Origin: an uncultured Schlesneria sp.
Lineage (GTDB): Bacteria; Planctomycetota; Planctomycetia; Planctomycetales; Planctomycetaceae
DNA length: 64,000 bases
Reading direction: 5' to 3'
Assembly: GCA_903871875.1 (NCBI GenBank)
Contig: CAIQIR010000101.1
Location: 1 to 64,000, forward strand
Of the stretch, positions 57,403-64,000 are shown piece after piece (within the stretch, counting starts at the first letter, position 1; the number at the start of each line of letters is the position of its first letter). The notes beneath the pieces are model-generated. The model made no database searches, was not told the origin of the DNA, and worked only from the letters and a program-made list of their open reading frames with translations. The position numbers were made by a program, and so were the translations under genes.

Positions 57403-59259
57403 TCAATTCTCTAAATCATCCGGATCAACATCCGGGGATGTGGACTTCTTTTCGGCTTGTGGCGCACCGTCTCGTCTTCTCGGCCGCCGATTAAAGGATC
57501 CCGTTTCAATTCCCCGAGTAATGCTGCGCCCCAGCAGCGCAATAAAGCCCGTCTGAAACTCGGCCCGAATTCGCACTCCCGTATCCGTGGGGCGTAGCTC
57601 AACGGTCATCGCATCATTATCAGAACCGAACGACGATTCCGCTTGATCGAGCAAGACCATGGTACCGGGATTCTCGTCGTCAGCCACTGATATCCAGTTT
57701 TTCGCATGAGTCACGAGCTGCACCGGAACACGATTGCGTCCCAATTGGGGATCCTGGGGCGCTGCCGCCGTCTGGACGGCGGACTTCAGCGTTGTCAGCG
57801 CCTCGTCCCCGCCGACCGCGCACCAAATCGTCTGCGGACTGGCATAAACGTACAAGGATGCCGCCGGACCAAACAGCCGCTGTCCACCTTTGTCAGGAGC
57901 GATGGGCAACCGGTGAACGGGATGCGAATCGATCGAATCGACACTCAACTCCAGTTTCCTTGCCAGGTCATTGTCGTCAGCCCCCTCTTTCAAAAAATCG
58001 AGCAGTTGTTCGATCCTCGCAGGAAGTTCGCGCGACGTCGTCAGCTTCACCCCCGCGACCAGGGCGAATTCTTCCTGTTCAGTCCCGGCCAACTGGGCGA
58101 AGGCATCCAGGTGCCCCGCTTCGGCCGACGTCGTGAAGGTTTTGAAAATCGGAGTCACGATTTTCTGCAGGTCCGCGACGTCGTCCTGATCAAACTTGGC
58201 GGCCAGATCCCTTTGAGCCGCCTCGAAATACGTGGCCACCAGTTGCCGTTGCTTCTCTTCGAGCATGACAGACAGCGAAAGTGTAAACGTCGCGGGATTG
58301 GCCAACAGGTTGCCAAAATAAGTCTTCTTACCGGCCATCCCCTGGAAGAACTTCGCAAACTTGCTATCACGCGTTCCCGCCAACTCCAAGTCGACCCGAG
58401 CCACTTTTTGCTCGTTGTCCACGCGCAGGCCAAGCGTGATCTCATGTCCCTGATTGACAACTTTGTCAATCAGTTCCACCCAGACTTCACCGTTCGCTCG
58501 GCGCAATCGATAAACCGATTCAGGTTCATCGTCCCGTTGCTGAAGATCGGCTTGCGATTGCGTCTTGAAATAAGCCATCAACACCGACTTCAACCCGACG
58601 GGAATGCTTTTAATTAATAGCGAAATGGCGATGTCGTGCTGGGACGAGATCCTCGCCGTTAATTTTTCCGGGTCGGGAAATTCACGATCCAATGACGAAT
58701 CATTGCCATCGGGAAAGACCAGAAACAGATAGCCATGACGATAGAGCAATCGTACCTTGAAATTGCCGTCATACTGGATTTCATATCGATTCGGTTTGCC
58801 CTCAACCGAATCGATCGTCCCTGCCCCGTTTGACAAGGTGTCCAGTGCTTCTTGCAGGTTCGTCACGGGTAAATACATGATTCCCAGCGGCGGACCGAGC
58901 AATTCGGAACTCAAATACAGCATCATGCCGAATGGCCGCTGACGGTCGAGGCCCTTGGCGTCTTTCAGGCTATTCGTCATCCATTGATCGACCCGATCCG
59001 TCATGTCTTTCCGTTCGGCCGATTCGAACATCGTTCCGGCATTGTCGCGAAGACGTTGCATGCTGGCGGCGTTGATCACCGCCAACGGATAATCGACCTC
59101 GCTCACCGTGTTATCGGCGGCACATACAACGCAGACGGAAAAACAAATGCTCGAAATCATCACCGCCGCAAACACGCTACGAGCGGCCAGACCGGGTAAG
59201 AAAGGGGTTCGACACGTTCGACCGCGGCTCAAAACTCGCCATAAAAACGGGTGAGTCAT
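57403..59259 (-). CDS. Large secreted protein of unknown function
   Basis: This 618-aa protein has a signal-type N-terminus, basic then hydrophobic (SVFAAVMISSICFSVCVVCA, about residues 28-47). The rest has mixed alpha/beta character, with YPLAVINAASMQRLRDNAG, RHGYLFLVFPDG and a late VYASPQTIWCAVGGDEAL. No catalytic motif is seen. The C-terminus is charged (SPDVDPDDLEN). The ATG at 59259 follows CGGAGTG; the frame is open to 59385 without family character. It resembles planctomycete hypothetical proteins, and I cannot name a domain. Confidence 0.72.
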   Translation of the reverse strand: MTHPFLWRVLSRGRTCRTPFLPGLAARSVFAAVMISSICFSVCVVCAADNTVSEVDYPLAVINAASMQRLRDNAGTMFESAERKDMTDRVDQWMTNSLKDAKGLDRQRPFGMMLYLSSELLGPPLGIMYLPVTNLQEALDTLSNGAGTIDSVEGKPNRYEIQYDGNFKVRLLYRHGYLFLVFPDGNDSSLDREFPDPEKLTARISSQHDIAISLLIKSIPVGLKSVLMAYFKTQSQADLQQRDDEPESVYRLRRANGEVWVELIDKVVNQGHEITLGLRVDNEQKVARVDLELAGTRDSKFAKFFQGMAGKKTYFGNLLANPATFTLSLSVMLEEKQRQLVATYFEAAQRDLAAKFDQDDVADLQKIVTPIFKTFTTSAEAGHLDAFAQLAGTEQEEFALVAGVKLTTSRELPARIEQLLDFLKEGADDNDLARKLELSVDSIDSHPVHRLPIAPDKGGQRLFGPAASLYVYASPQTIWCAVGGDEALTTLKSAVQTAAAPQDPQLGRNRVPVQLVTHAKNWISVADDENPGTMVLLDQAESSFGSDNDAMTVELRPTDTGVRIRAEFQTGFIALLGRSITRGIETGSFNRRPRRRDGAPQAEKKSTSPDVDPDDLEN

Positions 59260-59869
59260 GCAATCACTCCGATCAGGATGCAGACGCCAACGAGAGCGTT
59301 TTCTTCGCATCCCCATTTTGTCGACCCTTGTTGAAGCCTGTCGAGACATGAATTCGGCGGCACCAAGTTCTTCAACCCGTCCCACCGCGAGCCGAAAAGT
59401 CAGACAGAATCCTACCCGAAATTCAGCAGAATTTCAGGTTACTCCTCATCGGGGACTGAATCGGGACACGGTGCCCCCCCTGCCGACGGCGAGACTAAGG
59501 CAAATGAGCTGATCCGACAGCGCAGACGACGTAGAGAAAAAACGCGGCCAGAGATGGTCGGGCAAAAGCCGTTTCAGATCGGGCGAGCCGCGGATTCGTG
59601 ACACTTCGTTCCGCCCGGTCGCATTGGCGGAAGGGTCTCTGGTTGATTGAGACGCCCTGCCCATTCAGTCGCTGATCTTCCCTCAACACGCGAAAGCACA
59701 CTGAAGTTCGATCTTTTTCAAGACGACGTGAATCACGCGACGCGGCACGTACCGAAAGACAACCCGCGACGGACAAAAATCACCCCAAAGAATGAAAATG
59801 GGTGCCGGCAAGAAACCGGCACCGCGTGGGGGAAAAATCGAGCAATCGATGTGCTTAGGAAGCAGCGTT
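59260..59869. other. Intergenic region upstream of the large secreted-protein gene
   Basis: About 610 bp with the promoter region of the secreted-protein gene and the downstream end of the YTV gene. A hairpin GGTGCCGG-CAAGAAA-CCGGCACC lies at 59801-59823, 47 bp past the YTV gene end. Short ORFs here look random. Confidence 0.4.
59801..59823 (-). terminator. Hairpin downstream of the YTV-type protein gene
   Basis: GGTGCCGG and CCGGCACC form a perfect 8-bp stem around CAAGAAA. On the minus strand the sequence after the stem is CATTTTCATTCTTTGG, which has U-rich patches, so it may terminate the YTV gene. It resembles the rimO hairpin at 37879. Confidence 0.45.
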
Positions 59870-61150
59870 TTACCGAGTGGAGTCGGCGATGGAAATCGCC
59901 GCGGACTTACCACTTGGTTGCGGATTGGACAAGGCTGGGGTCCGAGCGACCCACTGACTAACACGAACTACGGAGGGAGTCGAAACTGACTTGGCGGAGG
60001 CGGTAAATGTTTTGACGGGAGCAGAGGTTTCGGTCAAACGTTGACCCAATGGGTCGTTCGTTTCAAGAGCCGCACCCTTGCGGTTATTGATGGCATCGGG
60101 ATCCAGGCTGTCGTTCGGATTGGCGGTTTGAGCGGGTCGCGGTTGGGCGGCCGAGGCTCGTGGATCAGGCGTGGGGGCCAATGCGGTTCCACTGGTGGTC
60201 GTGGAATTGCAGTTGTTCGACGAAGCGGAAGCCGTCACGGCAGTCGTTGACGGATGGGCGAACGAAACCTTCGTGCCGACCTGGACTGTCTTCATGACCT
60301 GGAACGGAGCCATGACCGTGACTTCTGCTGTCTGATACGTGACTTTGTTGACCGCCACTTTGCGGGTCGTTTGGGTCGGCTGCATCCGAGAAACGTTGTA
60401 CGTCACTTGCTTCATACCCGGGACGGCGACCGTCTTCTTGCAGGGTACTGTGCAGGTCATCGTCTGTGGCACGAATTGACGCACTTGCTGAAACGGCGGA
60501 GTGAACGCGTTACGCATGTTGTAACTGGCACGGTTCATCGCACCGAGAGCATTTGGACGATTGTCATACTGGAAAGCATTCACGCGGTTCGTGGGAACGT
60601 TCTTCGTCACCCAATAACCGACTTGCTTCTGAACCGTCTTGTATTCCGTGACCGTCTGGTAATTGACGGTGGGAACATTGGTCGTACGCAGTTCGTTGAC
60701 AGGAGTCATCACCGTCACGGCCTGATCGACATATTCCGTCGTCACGACCGGCTTGGAGACCGTCTGCTTGACCGGACGGTATTCCGTCGCCTGAACGTTC
60801 TGCATGATCGGTTGATGAATCGGTTGCAGGTCTTGGACGGCCACGACGGTTTGGGTCACCGGGGCGATGGCCTGAATGTGAACCGTTTGGACTGGCTGCT
60901 CGATGTGACAGGCAATCGGTGCCCCACATTGCATCCCGTCGTTGTAGGCATACGAAACCGGCATCATCGGCGCGGCACCAAAAGCGGCGGCCGTTTGACG
61001 CATGATAGGAGGTGGGCCCATATACGAGGGAGCCGAGCAACCGCAACTGCTTCCTCCTCCGGGAAACCATTGCGCGGAAGCAGTTCCGCAAAGACTCAGC
61101 ATGGTGAGGCCGCCCCAGAGCGAGGCCAGCCCGAACGATGAACGGGGCAT
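59870..61150 (-). CDS. YTV-type Val/Thr-rich envelope protein
   Basis: This 426-aa protein has a signal peptide (about 1-26, ending GTASAQ), a Cys/Gly/Pro-rich start and a central part (about 85-300) of degenerate repeats rich in Val, Thr and Tyr (QTVTEYKTVQKQVGYWVTK, MTPVNELRTTNVPTVNYQT). Such repeats match the YTV family of planctomycete envelope proteins. A Ser/Thr/Ala/Pro-rich tail follows. It is probably a structural protein of the cell surface. The ATG follows AGGAAGG by 5 nt. Confidence 0.75.
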   Translation of the reverse strand: MPRSSFGLASLWGGLTMLSLCGTASAQWFPGGGSSCGCSAPSYMGPPPIMRQTAAAFGAAPMMPVSYAYNDGMQCGAPIACHIEQPVQTVHIQAIAPVTQTVVAVQDLQPIHQPIMQNVQATEYRPVKQTVSKPVVTTEYVDQAVTVMTPVNELRTTNVPTVNYQTVTEYKTVQKQVGYWVTKNVPTNRVNAFQYDNRPNALGAMNRASYNMRNAFTPPFQQVRQFVPQTMTCTVPCKKTVAVPGMKQVTYNVSRMQPTQTTRKVAVNKVTYQTAEVTVMAPFQVMKTVQVGTKVSFAHPSTTAVTASASSNNCNSTTTSGTALAPTPDPRASAAQPRPAQTANPNDSLDPDAINNRKGAALETNDPLGQRLTETSAPVKTFTASAKSVSTPSVVRVSQWVARTPALSNPQPSGKSAAISIADSTR

Positions 61151-61583
61151 GGAAACCTTCCTACCTAAAAACGAGGTTAGAAAGCGGTGAAGTGAATCTG
61201 CGGAAGTGAAAGTTGAAGGGAGGCGTCGGCAACAACTGCATGTCGTCAGCAGTGAGTTGGTCGAAGCGGGCGGGGTTTTAGGAGAATCTTAAAATTGGGT
61301 CAAGACCGCGAAACAAAGTGCCGACAACTCGCAAAACCGGCAAAAACCCGCGGTAAAACCGTGATTGGCAAAGGGAATTCGAAAATCCCAATCGCGAAAC
61401 CCACAAATTTCGCGAAAAGAATTGCGAAGAAATAATTCGCCGGTCGCGAGAGCACCGTCGGCCCTTCCCGAGCCGGAGCATTCATTCATTCCACCGTGGA
61501 GTGGACCTGCGTTTGGCCTCACGTGCGGTGAAAGATTTCGCGATTGCTGCCGGAAAGTACCAGGGTCTGACAAGCCAGACCAA
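61151..61583. other. Intergenic region with spaced A-tracts
   Basis: About 430 bp upstream of the YTV gene. Between 61330 and 61430 about nine runs of three to five A residues recur at intervals of roughly 9-14 bp, which may give a bent DNA. No gene is seen. Confidence 0.4.
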
Positions 61584-62165
61584 TCATTTCACGATCGCAT
61601 CAATGATCAGTTCGACATTGTCGTACGGCTTCGGAGTCGTCCCCACATAAGCCACCTGCCCCTTGCGATCAATTAAGAATGCGCCCGAAAGCGGCTTATC
61701 GGTGACAGGATCCAGCCGCCCCCAATGACGGTGAATTCGCAGGGTTCCTTCAGCCGATTGCGGATCAACGTCTGAAATCAGCGGGAACGGAAAATCGCCC
61801 CCTGCCCGCTCCATCGCCGCGCGATTCACCTGGGGTATCGCCACCGTGACCCCGACGACCTTAACGTCCTGAGCTTGCAGGTCCGAAAAACGATCCCTCA
61901 GCCGCAACAAATCGACATCGTTGTCGGCCCCCTGATCTCCGTCGAAGAAATAGACGATGATCCGATGCCGGCCCAGCCATGACCCCAGTCGCACCAGATG
62001 ATTATTCGCGTCGAGGGCTTCGAAACCTGGTGCCGGACGCATGACCGTGGCTTCGGCCACCTGCATGGCGTAGTCCTGCGGCTTGTTAGTCAGCATGCGG
62101 GCTGCGCAGACGGCGGCGATCAATCCCCCGATAGCCACGACCACAATCAGACGACGATCTTTCAT
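61584..62165 (-). CDS. Redoxin-fold membrane-anchored protein lacking the catalytic Cys
   Basis: This 193-aa protein has an N-terminal membrane helix or signal (LIVVVAIGGLIAAVCAA, about 5-21) and an AhpC/TSA-like fold: APGFEALDANNHLVRLGSW, RIIVYFFDGDQGADND, VKVVGVTVAIPQ, FPFPLISDVD, and GAFLIDRKGQVAYVGTT. The peroxidatic Cys normally found after the third strand (TPVC) is missing; the segment reads FFDGDQGADND. It can hardly be a peroxiredoxin. It follows leuA by 84 bp on the same strand. Confidence 0.78.
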   Translation of the reverse strand: MKDRRLIVVVAIGGLIAAVCAARMLTNKPQDYAMQVAEATVMRPAPGFEALDANNHLVRLGSWLGRHRIIVYFFDGDQGADNDVDLLRLRDRFSDLQAQDVKVVGVTVAIPQVNRAAMERAGGDFPFPLISDVDPQSAEGTLRIHRHWGRLDPVTDKPLSGAFLIDRKGQVAYVGTTPKPYDNVELIIDAIVK

Positions 62166-62249
62166 ACAAACATTCCCGTCGACTTAAGGCCCGGTCCCGT
62201 AGGATTGGCGAAGACACCGTCACTCATTCACAGTGGTCGAACAAAGCGA

Positions 62250-63833
62250 TCAAACGCCCTTGGCAGTCGCTTCCGATGGCTGTTCACCGAGGGCTTTATT
62301 TAATGCCTTCAGATAGGCCAAGGCGCTGGCTTCGATCACGTCGGTGCTGATCGCTTTGCCATGATACCGCCGACCCAGGTAAATGATTTCAACCGAGGCT
62401 TCTCCCTGTGCGTCCTCGCCGCCGGAGACCGCCCGGACCTGATAGTCCTTGAGTTCCGCCGTGATGCCGATGATACGCTCCATTGCTTTGCAAACGGCAT
62501 CCACCGGTCCATCACCAATCGCCGCATCGCGGAAGGTAACGGACGAACGCCCGATCGTGGTGTCGGAAGTCGTCGGCGGGGCCACCGATTCGTCGCGCAG
62601 TTCCACTGTCGCCGTGGGAATGGTTCCCGTACCGGCGGCAATATGAAATCGCACCAGCTTCCAACGATCGGCTGAAACGTTCATGCGGTTATCGATCAAC
62701 GCCACGATATCCGCGTCGTAAACGTTTTTCTTCTTATCAGCCAACGCAATGAAATCGTCGTAAACCTGCTGCAATTGGGCATCGCCCAGCTGATAACCCA
62801 GTTCGATCACTCGCGACCGAATCGCATGCCGCCCACTATGCTTGCCCAAGACCAGATTGGTCCCGATATAGCCGACATCTTCGGCCCGCATGATCTCGTA
62901 CGTCGTCCGCTCTTTCAGGATGCCGTCTTGATGAATCCCCGCCTCGTGGGCAAAGGCGTTCTGTCCCACAATCGCCTTATTTCGTTGGACAAGCATCCCG
63001 GTGATACTCGACACCAGTCGGCTGACGCCGCACAGCTTAGGCGTGTTGATTCTTGTCTCGACGCCGTAGTAGTCGTGTCGAGTTTTCAAAGCCATCACGA
63101 TCTCTTCTAAGGCCGCATTGCCGGCACGCTCGCCCAAGCCGTTAATCGTGCATTCGACCTGACGTGCCCCTGCTTCGACGGCGGCCAAACTATTGGCGAC
63201 TCCCAACCCCAGATCGTCATGACAATGCGTGCTGATGATCGCCCGGTTAATGTTCGAAACGTGCTGTTTGAGGTGTGAAATCACCTTGAAATAGTGGGTT
63301 GGCGTCGCATAACCGACCGTATCAGGGATATTGACGGTAGTGGCCCCGGCGGCGATCGCCTGCTCAACGACTTCACACAGAAAATCCAACTCGGTCCGAG
63401 CGGCATCTTCTGGCGAAAACTCAACATCGTCGCAGAACGATTTCGCCAGCTTCACATGTTCTACCGCCGCCTTGACGATCTCTTGCTGGGCCATCTTCAG
63501 CTTGAACTGACGGTGGATCGGGCTGGTGGCCAGAAACACATGAATTCGCGGCTTGGCAATCCCTTTCAGTGCTTCCGCGGCTCGTTCAATATCGTCGCGG
63601 CGACAACGGGCCAGTCCACAGATCGTGGCTCGATCGCCAAACTTCTGCGCCACGGCTCTGACCGCTTCAAAATCGCCTGGCGAAGCAATGGGAAACCCCG
63701 CCTCGATCACGTCGACGCCCAGTTCGACCAGTGCTTCGGCAACCTTCAACTTTTCGGGTGTCGTCATGCTGCAACCAGGTGACTGTTCCCCGTCGCGAAG
63801 CGTGGTATCGAAGATAATAACGTTGTCGGACAT
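62250..63833 (-). CDS. leuA: 2-isopropylmalate synthase
   Basis: This 527-aa enzyme makes the first committed step to leucine, joining acetyl-CoA and 2-oxoisovalerate. It has the HMGL-like TIM barrel (about 1-270) with FDTTLRDGEQSPG, EAGFPIASPGDFEAV, THCHDDLGLGVANS (metal ligands) and NGLGERAGNAALEE, the linker QNAFAHEAGIHQDG and a C-terminal leucine-binding regulatory domain (about 380-510). The ATG at 63833 begins MSDNVIIFDTTLRDG; the frame is open 30 codons upstream but that part covers the leader. A terminator-like leader precedes it. Confidence 0.97.
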   Translation of the reverse strand: MSDNVIIFDTTLRDGEQSPGCSMTTPEKLKVAEALVELGVDVIEAGFPIASPGDFEAVRAVAQKFGDRATICGLARCRRDDIERAAEALKGIAKPRIHVFLATSPIHRQFKLKMAQQEIVKAAVEHVKLAKSFCDDVEFSPEDAARTELDFLCEVVEQAIAAGATTVNIPDTVGYATPTHYFKVISHLKQHVSNINRAIISTHCHDDLGLGVANSLAAVEAGARQVECTINGLGERAGNAALEEIVMALKTRHDYYGVETRINTPKLCGVSRLVSSITGMLVQRNKAIVGQNAFAHEAGIHQDGILKERTTYEIMRAEDVGYIGTNLVLGKHSGRHAIRSRVIELGYQLGDAQLQQVYDDFIALADKKKNVYDADIVALIDNRMNVSADRWKLVRFHIAAGTGTIPTATVELRDESVAPPTTSDTTIGRSSVTFRDAAIGDGPVDAVCKAMERIIGITAELKDYQVRAVSGGEDAQGEASVEIIYLGRRYHGKAISTDVIEASALAYLKALNKALGEQPSEATAKGV

Positions 63834-63850
63834 GATGGTTTGCCGCTCAA

Positions 63851-63946
63851 TCATGGAAAGGTTGAGAATCGAAAACAGATAGTGACAACCGACGACCAAA
63901 ATGAAAAAACCCCGAGACCGCAAGGTCTCAGGGTCAACTTGTGCAT
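63851..63946 (-). CDS. Possible leucine-containing leader peptide of leuA
   Basis: A 31-codon ORF starts at an ATG 113 nt upstream of leuA and begins MHKLTLRPCGLG, with Leu at residues 4, 6 and 11. It runs through the terminator hairpin and stops just before leuA. No ribosome binding site precedes it. Three Leu in eleven residues fits a leader peptide that senses leucine supply, but the density is modest and chance is possible. Confidence 0.3.
   Translation of the reverse strand: MHKLTLRPCGLGVFSFWSSVVTICFRFSTFP
63904..63933 (-). terminator. Intrinsic terminator or attenuator in the leuA leader
   Basis: On the minus-strand RNA, CCCUGAGACC (63933-63924), loop UUGC and GGUCUCGGGG (63919-63910) pair over 10 bp with one G-U wobble, followed at once by six U (63909-63904). 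The U-run and wobble fit the minus direction only. The leuA ATG lies 70 nt further. It can be a terminator of an unseen upstream gene or an attenuator. Confidence 0.8.
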
Positions 63947-63964
63947 TGGATGCGACTGGACGTT

Positions 63965-63988
63965 CCCTGAACCTCGCGTTTCAGCGAG
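63965..63988 (-). promoter_or_regulatory. Leader hairpin and possible antiterminator strand of leuA
   Basis: On the minus strand, CUCGC (63988-63984) and GCGAG (63977-63973) form a 5-bp hairpin. The next bases, GGUUCAGGG (63973-63965), can pair with CCCUGAGACC of the terminator over 9 bp with one bulge, which would stop terminator formation. Only the pairing is seen. Confidence 0.4.
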
Positions 63989-64000
63989 CTAGCAGGCCTA

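Overview
The window looks like chromosomal core and near-core sequence of a planctomycete (Planctomycetales-type). Phylum-typical genes carry this call: a PSCyt1-DUF1549-DUF1553 heme protein followed by a DUF1501 protein, a second di-heme PSCyt1 protein, a YTV-type Val/Thr-rich envelope protein, membrane-TPR glycosyltransferase-like proteins, many secreted proteins of unknown function, and frequent genes without a Shine-Dalgarno sequence. I see no prophage, insertion sequence, CRISPR array, rRNA or convincing tRNA.

Layout. 0-3.2 kb: a FixL/FixJ-like two-component system (kinase and regulator overlapping by 4 nt), followed by a second regulator whose DNA-binding domain is cut by a stop codon. 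3.5-9 kb: a DUF4112 membrane protein, then the PSCyt/DUF1553 - DUF1501 pair. 9-15 kb: an ABC exporter, a phospholipase B/C45-like secreted hydrolase, RidA- and DinB-family proteins, and a perfect 20-bp inverted-repeat terminator. 15.3-18.4 kb: four secreted proteins of unknown function on the minus strand, three with nearly the same leader before the start codon. 18.8-23.1 kb: a type IIA topoisomerase A-B operon with unusual residues at the positions that contact quinolones. 23-29 kb: a small cytochrome, a YHYH protein and a tandem pair of TMTC-like membrane-TPR proteins. 29.4-36 kb: an Orn/Lys/Arg decarboxylase and a GntR-ABC transporter operon under a perfect 36-bp palindrome. 36-47 kb: rimO, a prolyl oligopeptidase, a LURP-one/scramblase-like protein, a redoxin-fold protein without CXXC, an orphan HlyD-like adaptor, a Ser/Thr kinase with DFS in place of DFG, and accA behind a leader rich in hairpins. 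47-64 kb: dtd-thiO, a di-heme protein, larE, a 35-aa Lys-rich protein, glyA, a BRCT-MerR-TPR fusion, an esterase, a PSP1-domain protein, a large secreted protein, the YTV protein, a Cys-less redoxin-fold protein, and leuA.

The items most worth a second look are the leuA leader (terminator, competing antiterminator pairing and a Leu-containing mini-ORF), the GntR palindrome, the BRCT-MerR-TPR fusion, the topoisomerase pair, the 35-aa protein and the secreted-protein cluster. No computation or database search was run. Family assignments rest on reading motifs, and starts were chosen from signal peptides, ribosome binding sites and overlaps with neighbours.
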